Of a stretch of DNA of 64,000 bases, positions 34,652 through 44,958 are shown piece after piece. A program made the translations under genes and the position numbers. How positions within the stretch are numbered: the stretch's first letter is position 1; every line of letters begins with the position of its first letter. This DNA is from Pseudonocardia terrae. GTDB taxonomy: Bacteria; Actinomycetota; Actinomycetes; Mycobacteriales; Pseudonocardiaceae. The notes under the pieces were generated by a model, which was given only the letters and a program-made list of their open reading frames with translations, ran no database searches and was not told the DNA's origin. The stretch covers positions 1-64,000 of the forward strand of contig NZ_JAJTTE010000028.1 of assembly GCF_021343995.1 (NCBI RefSeq), given 5' to 3'.

Positions 34652-36066
34652 GGGCGGTCCTCCACGGCCGGGGCCGGCAGGGCCAGGGGCGCCTGGACGA
34701 CGAGGACCGCGATGTCGTCGTGCGCGCCGGAGGCGAGCCAGCGGGTGGTGTGCTGCTCGACCCGCTCGGCGATCGCGGGCGCGGGCATCACGTGCGCGCC
34801 CGCCAGCAGCGCGGCCAGCCGCGTCTCGCCGAGGGTCTCGCGCCCGTCGACGCCGCCGCGGGCCTCGCTGACGCCGTCCGTGCAGAGCACGCAGGCCTCG
34901 CCCGGGGCGAGCCGGACGGTGCGCGAGGCGAACCGGGCGCCGGGGACGGCGCCGACCAGCATCCCGCCGATCTCGACCTCCTCGACCCCGTCGCGGCGGA
35001 CGACGAGCGGGGGCAGGTGCCCGCCGCCGGCCAGCTCCAGCTCCAGGCCGCCGTCGGCCGCGCCGAAGGCCATCCCGGGCAGCCGCGGCAGCTCCGGCTG
35101 CTGCAGGCTCCGCTTGAGCACGGCTGCCGTCCCGGCCTGACCCGCACAGAGCGAGGCCGCGGCGAGCGCCAGCCCGGAACGCTGGGCGAACTCCTCGGTG
35201 AGCGCCTGGTCGACGCCCGGGGCGGCCGCCGAGTCGGCCTCGTGGCGCAGCAGCACCAGCGCGCCTGCGGGGACGCCGTTGCCGGGCAGGGAGATCAGCG
35301 CCGCGGCGGCGGGTGCGCCTGTCGACCCGGCCGCCCATGGCTGCCCGGCGAGATCCTCGGCCAGCAACGGGCGTGGCCCGGTGGCGATCCCCGCCAGCGC
35401 GTCGCGCAGCTCGGCGGGCATGTCGGCGACGTCCGTGCGGCCGCTGCGGGCGACCCGGTCCCCGGTGCAGGCGAACCACTCCGACACGCCGCCGCGGACC
35501 GGCAGCACGACGACCGCGAGGTCCGCCAGCTCCGACGACGCCAGCTCCACGACCGCCCGCGCGGTGCGCCCCGGGTGCAGCGACAGCCCGAGCCGGCGGC
35601 TGGCGGTCGCGAGGAAGCGCGAGCGGGCGCGCTCCGCGAGCAGGTTGTCGAGCCGCCTGCGGTGCTCGGTGACGTCCTCGACGTGCCAGGCCACCCAGCC
35701 GTCCGGCAGCTCCTGGCGGCGGGCCCGCAGGGCGCGGCCGCCCAGCTCGAGCTCGGCCGGGCCGTCGTCCGGGCCTCCGGTGAGCCCGGCCGCCACGGGC
35801 CCGGGCAGCAGTTCCGCCTCGCGCAGGCCCGGCAGCAGGCGGCGGGCCGCGGCATTGGCGCGGCGGACGAGGCCGCGCTCGTCGACGGAGAGGACGCCGA
35901 AGTCGGCGCCGTCGAGCAGCCGGTCGGCGAGGGTGCGGGCAGGGGTGCGCGGGGGGACGACCCTCGGTGCGACCGAGGCGACCGGGTGGGCCGGGTCGAC
36001 CGGATGGGCCGGGTGGGCCGGGTGGGCCGGGTGGTCCACGGAGCCCCCGCCGATCCCCGCCGTCAT
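34648..36066 (-). CDS. PAS/GAF SpoIIE-type phosphatase with deleted catalytic core
   Basis: The 472 residues contain an N-terminal HPA repeat, a PAS-like region (about 42-135), a GAF-like region (about 145-310) and a PPM/SpoIIE C-terminus. The phosphatase part starts normally (AAVLKRSLQQPELPRLPGMAFGA, 314-336) but jumps at about residue 337 to LELAGGGHLPPLVVRRDGV, skipping roughly 95 residues that normally hold the metal-binding GGDFYD and GDVCGKG motifs. The later TDGVSEA (396-402) and HDDIAVLV (449-456) aspartates remain. It is therefore predicted inactive as a phosphatase. ATG 36066 is favoured; a GTG at 36126 adds 20 residues. Confidence 0.75.
   Translation of the reverse strand: MTAGIGGGSVDHPAHPAHPAHPVDPAHPVASVAPRVVPPRTPARTLADRLLDGADFGVLSVDERGLVRRANAAARRLLPGLREAELLPGPVAAGLTGGPDDGPAELELGGRALRARRQELPDGWVAWHVEDVTEHRRRLDNLLAERARSRFLATASRRLGLSLHPGRTARAVVELASSELADLAVVVLPVRGGVSEWFACTGDRVARSGRTDVADMPAELRDALAGIATGPRPLLAEDLAGQPWAAGSTGAPAAAALISLPGNGVPAGALVLLRHEADSAAAPGVDQALTEEFAQRSGLALAAASLCAGQAGTAAVLKRSLQQPELPRLPGMAFGAADGGLELELAGGGHLPPLVVRRDGVEEVEIGGMLVGAVPGARFASRTVRLAPGEACVLCTDGVSEARGGVDGRETLGETRLAALLAGAHVMPAPAIAERVEQHTTRWLASGAHDDIAVLVVQAPLALPAPAVEDRP
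35982..36035. repeat. 9-bp coding repeat (His-Pro-Ala)
   Basis: Six units of a 9-bp repeat, consensus CCGGGTGGG with variants, encode the HPA-type repeat at the N-terminus of the phosphatase. The period preserves the frame, so the N-terminal tail length is probably variable between strains. Confidence 0.85.
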
Positions 36067-36223
36067 CCGACCCGCGTCGGCGTCCTTGCTGCGGATGATC
36101 GCGCTCCCCTCCCGACGCGGACGCACTGGGATGCGGCGCGCACGTCTCGCCAGGTTGACCGTTCAAGGCGTGATCGACCGCGGTGGACCGTGGCGGCGCC
36201 GACTGCCCCGTATCCTCGCGCCG

Positions 36224-37153
36224 GTGAGACGACGCCGCCCGGCCCCGCTCCCGCAGCGGCACGGGCTCGACCCGGTCCGGCTGCGCACGCCGGACCAGGG
36301 ACCGTGGCGGACCATGCGCGAGCACCTGGTCGAGCGGCTGCCGCGGGTGGAGCCGGGCCGGATCGAGGAGATGCTCCGCGAGGAGCGGATCGTCGGCCTC
36401 GACGGGCCCCTCGCGGTCGACGCGCCCTTCGTGCCGGCGTCGTTCGTCTGGTTCCACCGGGATCTGCCCGAGGAGGTCCCGGTCCCCTTCGAGATCGGGA
36501 TCGTGCACCGCGACGAGGACCTCCTCGTCGTCGACAAACCGCACTTCCTGGCCACGATCCCGCGGGGACGGCACGTCCTGGAGACCGCGCTCGTGCGGCT
36601 GCGGCACCGGCTCGACCTCCCGCAGCTCTCCCCCGCCCACCGGCTCGACCGGGTCACCGCCGGGCTGGTGCTGTTCGTGGTCCGCCCGGAGCTGCGCGGC
36701 CGCTACCAGACGATGTTCCGGGACCGGCGGGTCCGCAAGACCTACGAGGCCGTCGCGCCCTACCGGCCGGACCTCGAGCTGCCGTGCACGGTGCGCAGCC
36801 GGATCGTCAAGGAGCGCGGGGTGATCCGCGCCTACGAGGTGCCCGGCGAGCCGAACGCCGAGACCCGGGTGGAGCTGCTCGAGCGGCGCGGCGGCCACGG
36901 CCGTTACCGGCTGCACCCGCACACCGGGCGCACCCACCAGCTGCGGCTGCACCTGGCCGGGCTCGGCATCCCGATCGTGGGCGACGACTTCTACCCCGAC
37001 CTGCACGAGACCCCGCTCGACGACTTCTCCTCGCCGCTGCAGCTGCTCGCCCGCACCCTGGAGTTCACCGATCCGGTGAGCGGCACGGAGCGGCGGTTCG
37101 ACAGCCGGCTGCGGCTGCGGTCCTGGCCGGAGAACGGTCCGGTGGGCGGGTGA
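36224..37153 (+). CDS. RluA family pseudouridine synthase
   Basis: This 309-residue enzyme isomerises uridine in rRNA or tRNA. The catalytic motif HRLDRVTAG carries D142. Flanking blocks IVHRDEDLLVVDKPHFLATIP and HPHTGRTHQLRLHLAGLGIPIVGDDFY are standard for the RluA/RluC/RluD group. GTG 36224 is chosen: TATCCT lies 7 nt upstream as a -10 box and no ribosome site exists, so the mRNA may be leaderless. It is divergent from the SpoIIE-like gene. The target uridine is not predictable. Confidence 0.9.
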   Translation: MRRRRPAPLPQRHGLDPVRLRTPDQGPWRTMREHLVERLPRVEPGRIEEMLREERIVGLDGPLAVDAPFVPASFVWFHRDLPEEVPVPFEIGIVHRDEDLLVVDKPHFLATIPRGRHVLETALVRLRHRLDLPQLSPAHRLDRVTAGLVLFVVRPELRGRYQTMFRDRRVRKTYEAVAPYRPDLELPCTVRSRIVKERGVIRAYEVPGEPNAETRVELLERRGGHGRYRLHPHTGRTHQLRLHLAGLGIPIVGDDFYPDLHETPLDDFSSPLQLLARTLEFTDPVSGTERRFDSRLRLRSWPENGPVGG

Positions 37154-37419
37154 GCGGCCGCCCGGGCCGCTTCCGTCCGCGATCCTGAGGGCGCGGCGTG
37201 GCGTTCGGAGCAGTGCCGCTGCGCATCGGCAGCAGGCGGCCGCCGCTCGGCGCACCGGTCGCGTCGCGTGCCGGGATCGTCTCTCAGCGTGGCAACCCGC
37301 GGCCGCGGTGACTTCATAGGGTGACCGTCAGCGGCCCGTCCCCCGGCGCACCGCCCCCCGCCGCCGTGGGCGGGACCGCACGACTCGCTCCCCGCGAAGA
37401 ACACCGAAGGAACACCGAG

Positions 37420-38094
37420 ATGACGCTCCCCCGTCTCCTCCGGCACGCCCGCCTGCGGCCCGTCCTCGTGGCGGCCGCGGCCCTGACCGCCGCGACCGCG
37501 CTGTCCGCCTGCGGATCCTCCGGGTTCGTCGACGCCGGCGACGCAGTGCCCGCCGGCGGCACGACGGGCAGCACGAACGGCACCACCGTCGCCCCGACCG
37601 GCGGACTCGGCACGGGCGTGACGACCGTCGGCACCGTGGTGACCACGGACGGCTTCACCGTCTACCGGTTCGCGAACGACCGCAACGACCCCTCCGCCGC
37701 CACCTGCACCGGTGACTGCGCGAAGAAGTGGCCGCCGGTGCAGGGCGACGGACAGCCCGCGCTGCAGGGCATCCCGTCCGGCCTGGTCGGCACGATCGGC
37801 CGCCCCGACGGCACCCAGCAGCTCACGCTCAACGGCTGGCCGCTCTACCGCTTCAGCGGCGACACCAAGCCCGGCGACGCGAAGGGCGAGGGCGTCGGCG
37901 GAACCTGGCAGGCCATGGGCGTCAACGGCACCCCGGCCGCGAACGGGCCGGGCGCGAGCCCCGCGGCCGCACCGGCCGCCGTCCCCGCCGGGTCGCTGGG
38001 CGTGACGAACGCCGCCACGACCGCCGGGGCCCTCGTCGGGACCACGACCGGCACCGCGGCGACGACCGGCGCCGCCCCCGCCGGGGGTCACTGA
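37420..38094 (+). CDS. Lipoprotein with Lipoprotein_15-type secreted repeats
   Basis: This 224-residue lipoprotein has a signal peptide and lipobox LSAC with acylated C31. Two copies of the secreted repeat of unknown function (Lipoprotein_15/COG4315 type) follow: [30 protein letters not shown] and [26 protein letters not shown]. The C-terminal 60 residues are Ala/Thr/Gly/Pro low complexity, probably a wall-spanning linker. ATG 37420 has AAGGA 9 nt upstream; an in-frame GTG at 37321 would add 33 residues in front of the signal peptide and is rejected. TAGGGT at 37317 is a possible -10. Related proteins are implicated in haem or redox surface functions, without firm evidence here. Confidence 0.85.
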   Translation: MTLPRLLRHARLRPVLVAAAALTAATALSACGSSGFVDAGDAVPAGGTTGSTNGTTVAPTGGLGTGVTTVGTVVTTDGFTVYRFANDRNDPSAATCTGDCAKKWPPVQGDGQPALQGIPSGLVGTIGRPDGTQQLTLNGWPLYRFSGDTKPGDAKGEGVGGTWQAMGVNGTPAANGPGASPAAAPAAVPAGSLGVTNAATTAGALVGTTTGTAATTGAAPAGGH

Positions 38095-38153
38095 GCCGGC
38101 AGCGAGCCGTCACCGAGCCACACCGAGCCGGCGCCGAGCCGACGCTGAACCGG

Positions 38154-38186
38154 CACTGAACCCGCACTGAACCCGCACTGAACCCG
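38154..38186. repeat. 11-bp tandem repeat
   Basis: CACTGAACCCG is repeated three times without error, followed by a partial CACCG. Degenerate CGAGCC-type repeats precede it from about 38095. The array fills much of the 171-bp gap between the lipoprotein and AtuA-type genes. Confidence 0.85.
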
Positions 38187-38265
38187 CACCGACCGGAGGG
38201 GCCGGGATGCAACTGCATCACCGACCCCTCCTCGAATCCCCGCGAGGGGACTATCGTCGGTCCTC

Positions 38266-40011
38266 ATGAACGAACGATCGGTGAGGATCGGGAACTTCTC
38301 GGGCTACCTCGGTGACCGGTTCACGGCCATCGACGAGGCGATGGCGGGCGACCCCGTCGACGTCCTCATGGGCGACTACCTCGCCGAGGTCACGCTCGCG
38401 TCGCTCGCGGCGGACCGCCGAGGCTACGTCGACTACTTCCGCAAACAGCTGCGGCCGCACCTCGCGACGATCGCCGAGCGCGGGATCAAGATCGTCACGA
38501 ACGCGGGCGGCTTCGACCCGGCAGGCCTCGCCGCGGCGCTGCGCGAGGACCTCGCCGAGGACGGCGTCGACCTCACCGTCGCCCACGTCGAGGGCGACAA
38601 CGTCCTCGACCGGCTCGGCGAGTTCCACACCGACGGGCACGCCATGGAGCACCTGGACACCGGTGCCCCGCTCAAGGACTGGGGCGTGGAGCCGATCGCG
38701 GCCAACTCCTACCTGGGCGGGTTCGGGATCGCCGAGGCACTGAGGGCCGGCGCCGACATCGTCGTCACGGGGCGGGTCACGGACGCCTCCCTCACCGCCG
38801 GCCCGGCCGCGTGGTGGCACGGCTGGACGCCCGACGACTGGGGCCCGCTCGCCGGGGCGATCACCGCCGGGCACGTCATCGAGTGCGGGGCGCACGCGAC
38901 CGGCGGCAACTTCTCGGGCTTCATGCAGGTCCCCGGCATGGTGAAGTGCGGCTTCCCGATCGCCGAGGTCGCGGCGGACGGCTCGTGCGTGATCACCAAG
39001 CACGCCCGCGACGGCGGCATGGTCACCGTCGACACGGCCACCGCACAGCTGCTGTACGAGATCCAGGGCCCGCGGTACCTCAACCCCGACGCCACCGTCC
39101 ACTTCGACTCCATCCGGCTGGAGCAGGTCGGCAAGGACCGGGTGGCGATCGCGCCCGTCGTCGGCTCGCCGCCCCCGCCCACGGCCAAGGTCGCGGTGTT
39201 CGCGCAGATCGGCTGGCAGATCTCGCAGATGCTGTTCTGCACCTCGCCGAACGTGACCGAGAAGGTGGCGTTGCTGCGCGACCAGCTCCGGGCGCAGCTG
39301 GAGGGACACGTCGACCAGCTCGACGTCACCCCGCTCGGCACCGCCGCGGAGGACCCTCACTCGCAGTGGGAGGCCACGGTCCCCATCCGGGTCATGGCCA
39401 CCGCCCGCGCGGCGGAGGCGCTGAAGCAGTTCCCGCCCGCCGTCGGCAGCCTCTACCTGCAGGGTTTCCCCGGTTTCCACCACGACGGCGGCGCCCAGCC
39501 GGTCCGCGCGCCGTGGCCGCGGATCGACTACTGGCCCGCGTTGCTGCCCGCCGAGCTCGTCCCGAACACGGCCGTCCTCGCCGACGGCACCCGGCTCGAG
39601 GCGCCGGTCTCCTCGCGCTGGGCCACGCCCGAGGAGCTCGCGCAGGGCCGCTCGCCGGAGCCGCCCGCCGCGACGACCTCGGGCCGGCGCATGCCCCTCG
39701 GCACCCTCACCTACGCGCGCGCCGGCGACAAGGGCGGCAACTCCAACGTCGGCATCTGGGCCCCCGATCCCGCGCACTGGGAGTGGCTGCGGTCCACCCT
39801 CAGCACGGCGGCGATCCGCGCGCTGCTGCCCGAGGCCAAGGACTGCGACGTCGTCCGGCACGAGTTCCCGCACCTGCGCGCCGTGCACGTGGTGCTGAAG
39901 GGGCTGCTGGGCACCGGCGGGTCGTCGAACCTGCGGGTGGACCAGATCGGCAAGTCCGTCGGTGAGTACCTGCGGTCCAAGTACGTCACCGTGCCGGAGG
40001 AGCTGCTGTGA
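38266..40011 (+). CDS. AtuA family protein (DUF1446, acyclic terpene utilization)
   Basis: This 581-residue protein matches the AtuA/DUF1446 family, originally tied to citronellol/geraniol catabolism in Pseudomonas and also found in other acyl-CoA pathways. RIGNFSGYLGDRFTAIDEAM at the N-terminus, the TGRVTDASLTAGPAAWWHGW block and a C-terminal LTYARAGDKGGNSNVGIWA block are typical; the last resembles a short domain that is separate in some relatives. The ATG start overlaps a half-match to the palindrome at 19889. The stop overlaps the following CoA transferase start (GTGA). The reaction is not established for the family. Confidence 0.85.
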   Translation: MNERSVRIGNFSGYLGDRFTAIDEAMAGDPVDVLMGDYLAEVTLASLAADRRGYVDYFRKQLRPHLATIAERGIKIVTNAGGFDPAGLAAALREDLAEDGVDLTVAHVEGDNVLDRLGEFHTDGHAMEHLDTGAPLKDWGVEPIAANSYLGGFGIAEALRAGADIVVTGRVTDASLTAGPAAWWHGWTPDDWGPLAGAITAGHVIECGAHATGGNFSGFMQVPGMVKCGFPIAEVAADGSCVITKHARDGGMVTVDTATAQLLYEIQGPRYLNPDATVHFDSIRLEQVGKDRVAIAPVVGSPPPPTAKVAVFAQIGWQISQMLFCTSPNVTEKVALLRDQLRAQLEGHVDQLDVTPLGTAAEDPHSQWEATVPIRVMATARAAEALKQFPPAVGSLYLQGFPGFHHDGGAQPVRAPWPRIDYWPALLPAELVPNTAVLADGTRLEAPVSSRWATPEELAQGRSPEPPAATTSGRRMPLGTLTYARAGDKGGNSNVGIWAPDPAHWEWLRSTLSTAAIRALLPEAKDCDVVRHEFPHLRAVHVVLKGLLGTGGSSNLRVDQIGKSVGEYLRSKYVTVPEELL

Positions 40012-41510
40012 CAGCGGTCCTCGGGCTGGGCGGGCGCATCCGCGCCGCTGTCGCGGACCCGGCCACCGACGACGCGTTCGCCGTCGACGGCGCGCTCGAC
40101 ACCCTGCTGGACGGCATCGGGCTGTCCGCCGTGGACACCGGCGGGCGGGTGCGGTTCCTCGGCGCCGACCCCGTCGTGCCGAGCGCCCTGCGGCTCGGCG
40201 GGGCGGCGGCGCTGGCGCTGGCCGCGAAGTCGGTCGCGGTCGCGGCGCTGCACCGCGATCGCGGCGGCGCGGGCCAGGACGTCACGGTCGACCTGCGCAG
40301 CGCCCCGCACCGCCTCTGCCCCTTCTACGACCGGCGCTGGGAGCTGCTCAACGGCTATCCGGTGGCGTCGCCGGCCAACCCGTCGCCGGCCTTCGGGTTC
40401 CGCTTCTACCGGGCCGGCGACGGTCGCTGGGTCATGCCGCTCAACGGCTATCCGGCACTCAAGGTCGCCACGCAACGCCTGCTCGACTGCGCGGACACCC
40501 CGGAGGCGGTCGAGCGGGCGGTCGCCCGGTGGGAGGCGGCCGAGCTGGAACGTGCGGGCGCCGAGGCGGGCGTCGTCATGCCGCTGGTCCGCACGCCCGC
40601 CGAGTTCCTCGCCACCGAGCAGCACGCCGCCCTCGAGGACACCCCGCTGATCGAGATCACGCGCATCGGCGACGCCGAGCCCGAGCCGCTGCCGGGCGGC
40701 GCCGAGCAGCCACTCGACGGCGTCCGCGCGCTCGGGATGGGGCACGTGATCGCCGGCGCCGGCACCGGCCGCACGCTCGCGCTGCACGGCACCGACGTGC
40801 TGAACCTCTGGCGGCCCACCGAGTTCGAGCACGACACCACGTACGTGACCGCGAACGTCGGGGTCCGGTCGGCGACCGTGCACCCCGCCCGCGGCGACGG
40901 GCCGCGCGTCGTGCGGGAGCTGCTGGCCGGCGCGGACGTCTTCTACGCCAACCGCCGACCGCGCTACCTGGCGTCGATCGGGCTGTCCGCGGAGGAGGCG
41001 GCGGCGGTGCGGCCCGGCATCGTGCACGCCACGAACACGCTCCACGGCGAGCGGGGCCCGTGGCGCGACCGCGTCGGCTTCGACCAGACGGCGGGCGCGC
41101 TCACCGGGATGTTCGACCTCGAGGCCGGTGGGATCTCACCCGAGGTGGCACCGACGCTGTCGCCGATCCTCGTGGTCAACGACTACATCGTCTCCTGGCT
41201 GACGGCCGCCGGGATCGTCGCCGCGCTGCGCCGCCGGGCCGTGGAGGGCGGCAGCTGGAAGGTCCACGTCTCCCTGACCCGGGTCGCGCTGTGGATCCTC
41301 GAGCTCGGCGTGTTCGACCTCGGGTACGCCCGGTCGGTCGCCGGGACCGGGGAGGAGCACGCCTACCTCGACCCGGAGACCTTCACCGCCGACACCCCGC
41401 TCGGGCTCTACCAGGGCGTGACCGACCAGGTCCGGATGTCCGGCACGCCCGGGCGCTACCGCACGCTCCTGGTGCCGCGCGGCAGCTCCCGGCCGGCCTG
41501 GGTGGGCTGA
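40008..41510 (+). CDS. CaiB/BaiF CoA transferase with permuted halves
   Basis: In this 500-residue protein the usual N-terminal CaiB block (PLDGVRALGMGHVIAGAGTGRTLALHGTDVLNL) starts only near residue 235. The first 230 residues carry the middle and late blocks (GGAGQDVTVDLRSAPHRL, FRFYRAGDGRWVMPLNG). The presumed catalytic Asp is in DRVGFDQTAGALTG, late in the chain. The order is therefore circularly permuted relative to formyl-CoA transferase. GTG start, GGAGG 6 nt upstream, overlaps the AtuA-type stop, so the two proteins probably act on the same substrate. A CoA-transfer step in terpenoid or branched-acid catabolism is inferred. Confidence 0.82.
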   Translation: MTAVLGLGGRIRAAVADPATDDAFAVDGALDTLLDGIGLSAVDTGGRVRFLGADPVVPSALRLGGAAALALAAKSVAVAALHRDRGGAGQDVTVDLRSAPHRLCPFYDRRWELLNGYPVASPANPSPAFGFRFYRAGDGRWVMPLNGYPALKVATQRLLDCADTPEAVERAVARWEAAELERAGAEAGVVMPLVRTPAEFLATEQHAALEDTPLIEITRIGDAEPEPLPGGAEQPLDGVRALGMGHVIAGAGTGRTLALHGTDVLNLWRPTEFEHDTTYVTANVGVRSATVHPARGDGPRVVRELLAGADVFYANRRPRYLASIGLSAEEAAAVRPGIVHATNTLHGERGPWRDRVGFDQTAGALTGMFDLEAGGISPEVAPTLSPILVVNDYIVSWLTAAGIVAALRRRAVEGGSWKVHVSLTRVALWILELGVFDLGYARSVAGTGEEHAYLDPETFTADTPLGLYQGVTDQVRMSGTPGRYRTLLVPRGSSRPAWVG

Positions 41511-41558
41511 CCGTTCCCATCGGGCGGTCCGGGGAGGTCCTGCCGGGGCAGGGATCGC

Positions 41559-42776
<1,218 letters not shown>

Positions 42777-42896
42777 CACGTCCTCCCCCCGGCCGGGCTC
42801 GCCCCGGGCCGGGGCCCACGCTAGGCCACCGCGCCCTGAGTACTCCTCAGAACGGACAGCCCACAACGGGCACGCCCGGTCGGCCCGCGGACGGGC

Positions 42897-44531
42897 TCAG
42901 CGGTCGTCGCCCCACAGCCCCTCGCCGGTCCACGGGTCGCGCGTCTCCTCGAAGCGGCGCTCGAGCGTGGGCCCGGGCACGGGGCCCTGGACCGCCGGCC
43001 CGCCGGCCTCGGGCTGGGGCTCGAGCTCGGGCCCGCCCGACTGGTACGACGGCTCGTCCTCGGGGTCGGTCGCCCGGTGCCGGCCGGCCTCCAGGCCGCG
43101 CTGGTAGGTCGAGAGCCGGTTGCGCACGCGGTCGGGCTGCCGCTCGGCGGAGGTCTCCCCGCCGGCCGCGGCGCCGCTCGCCGCGCCGCGCCGGCTGCGC
43201 AGCGGCGGCGTGACCATCTGCCGGCCGGGCTGGCGGCGCGGGAGGCCGCTGCCGGTCGTCGGCAGCTCGGTGTCGGCCCGGGCGGCGCGTTCGGCGGCCG
43301 CACGCCACTCGTCGTCGGCCGAGCCGGCCCAGCCCCCGCCGAGCGCATCCCCGCCGACCGACGTGCCGGTGTCGAGCCAGCTGTCCGCCAGGCCGCTGCC
43401 GTTGTGGCCACCGCCGTGCCCGTTCCGCCCGTTGGTGCCGTGGCCGTTGAGGCCATGACCGTTGGACGAGCCGTTCGACCAGCCGTGGGACGAGCCGTTG
43501 GTCGCCGGGGCCGGGTCGTCGTTCGTGCGGAACCAGGCCGAGGCGACGGCCGCGAAGATCGGCGTGCCGGCCAGGTCCTCCTCGGACGGGGCGAGCGGGG
43601 CGTCGAACGAGCCGAACAGCTCGTCGACGGAAGCGGGCGCGGGCGCGGACCCGGCGCGGACCGGCTCCCAGGTGATCCCCGACCCCGGGTCCCGGGGCTC
43701 CCGCGGCGCCGGGGTGGGCGGAGGCGCGGGAGCCGGCGCCGCCTCCTGCGGGACCTGCACACCCGCGGCCGGCTCGACGAGCGACCGGGGGAACCGGACC
43801 AGCGCGACCGTGCCGAACCCCGGGGTGGCGGGGCCGCCGAGCGGGGCCTGCAGCTCCAGGCGCGCGCCGCAGCGGCGGGCCAGCCGCGCGGCCAGGTGCA
43901 GGCCGAGCCGCTCGGGCGGGATGGGGGCGCTCGCGCCGCCGGCGATCTCGTTCTCCAGCGCCGCGGCCTCCTGCCACGGCAGCTCGACGCCCTCGGCCTG
44001 CAGCTCGATCGTGACGCCGCCGTCGCCCGCCCAGCGCCCCACCAGCTCGATGCGGCTGCTGCGCGGGACCGTGCGCTCGGCGTGGGCGACCAGCTCGGCG
44101 AGGACCTGCCCGGCACCCACCGCGCTGCCGGCGGCGAGCGAGGCCGACGGGGCGGGCGGGACCGACACGCGCTGCGGGTCCTCGGCGCCCGCGGCGGTGT
44201 CGGCGAGGATCCGGCCGATGCCGGTCGGGACGGGGCCGCGCCGCTCGGGGCGGCCACCGACCAGGCTGAGGACGCTCTCGCCGTCGCGCAGCATGCGCCG
44301 GGCCCCGGCGGCGATCTCGGCGCCCTCCGCCGAGTCCGGACCGAGCCGCTCGGCGACCGAGAGTTGCCGCTCGGCGTGGCCGCAGATCCGCCGCGCGAGG
44401 CCCGCGAGCAGCAGGTCGGGCCGCTCGTCACCGGTGCCGCCGGTGACGCCGCGACCGCCGGTGCCGTTCACGCCGGTCGCACCCTCGCCCGGCTCGTCGA
44501 GCCAGGAGGCGGACGAGACGTCTCGCTCCAC
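42897..44531 (-). CDS. Conservon-like, degenerate histidine-kinase ATPase
   Basis: This 544-residue protein matches the cytoplasmic part of CvnA-type sensor kinases. It has a DHp-like helix (LLLAGLARRICGHAERQLSVAERLG, 41-64), a HATPase-like domain with the G2-type block RLGLHLAARLARRCGARLELQ (208-228), and the characteristic C-terminus RQPGRQMV...RVRNRLSTYQRGLEAGR. The N-terminal sensor and membrane helices are absent. In the N box the conserved Asn is missing (LAELVAHAE, 144-152) and the DxGxG of the G1 box is replaced (LQAEGVELP), so ATP binding is doubtful. A Ser/Asn/Gly/His-rich linker lies near 360-400. GTG start with GGAGG 6 nt upstream. No roadblock, DUF742 or GTPase gene follows. Confidence 0.65.
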   Translation of the reverse strand: MERDVSSASWLDEPGEGATGVNGTGGRGVTGGTGDERPDLLLAGLARRICGHAERQLSVAERLGPDSAEGAEIAAGARRMLRDGESVLSLVGGRPERRGPVPTGIGRILADTAAGAEDPQRVSVPPAPSASLAAGSAVGAGQVLAELVAHAERTVPRSSRIELVGRWAGDGGVTIELQAEGVELPWQEAAALENEIAGGASAPIPPERLGLHLAARLARRCGARLELQAPLGGPATPGFGTVALVRFPRSLVEPAAGVQVPQEAAPAPAPPPTPAPREPRDPGSGITWEPVRAGSAPAPASVDELFGSFDAPLAPSEEDLAGTPIFAAVASAWFRTNDDPAPATNGSSHGWSNGSSNGHGLNGHGTNGRNGHGGGHNGSGLADSWLDTGTSVGGDALGGGWAGSADDEWRAAAERAARADTELPTTGSGLPRRQPGRQMVTPPLRSRRGAASGAAAGGETSAERQPDRVRNRLSTYQRGLEAGRHRATDPEDEPSYQSGGPELEPQPEAGGPAVQGPVPGPTLERRFEETRDPWTGEGLWGDDR

Positions 44532-44958
44532 GCTGTCCTCCGCTGGTCCGTACCCCGATCCGACCGGGACGCCGCACGGACCGGGCCGCCCGCCCGCGAC
44601 CGCCCACCGAAGCAGGCGGGCGCACTCGGGCCCCGCGTCCGCCGGGGGAGCTGCGACCCGACATCTGTACGTCCACAGGACACTACCCGGCGGTCCGGCC
44701 CCCGGCCGCCCGTCGGGCGGGCGTGCGATGACCGGTCGGCGGGAGGTGGACCGGCGGCGATCGGCAAGCCGACACGCCGAGCGGGAGGAGTGATTCCTCC
44801 GGGGCCGCCGGCCGTCGCACCGCGACGGTCCGGCCGAGGGGGTCCCGAGAACGGAACAGGCGCGCCGTCCGCGACGCTGCGGCGGTGCGCCCGGTCACAG
44901 AGGCTAGGTCAGCACCTGCCCGGTCGTCCAGGGGCCGGGTGGACGGATTTCCGCGTGA
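44532..44958. other. 427-bp intergenic region, no gene seen
   Basis: This lies between two leftward genes. It should hold the promoter of the conservon-like gene. GGACGGAT appears at 44941 and again at 44972 around the TsaC-like stop, and GTGATCAC at 44955-44962 is a small palindrome. No ORF, tRNA or strong hairpin is convincing. Confidence 0.5.

Noticed and set aside
34166-37255. 1029-residue leftward ORF covering the pseudouridine synthase region
   Set aside because: Only its last 161 residues (the B12-binding-like protein) show a real domain; the rest is shadow of the phosphatase and pseudouridine synthase genes.
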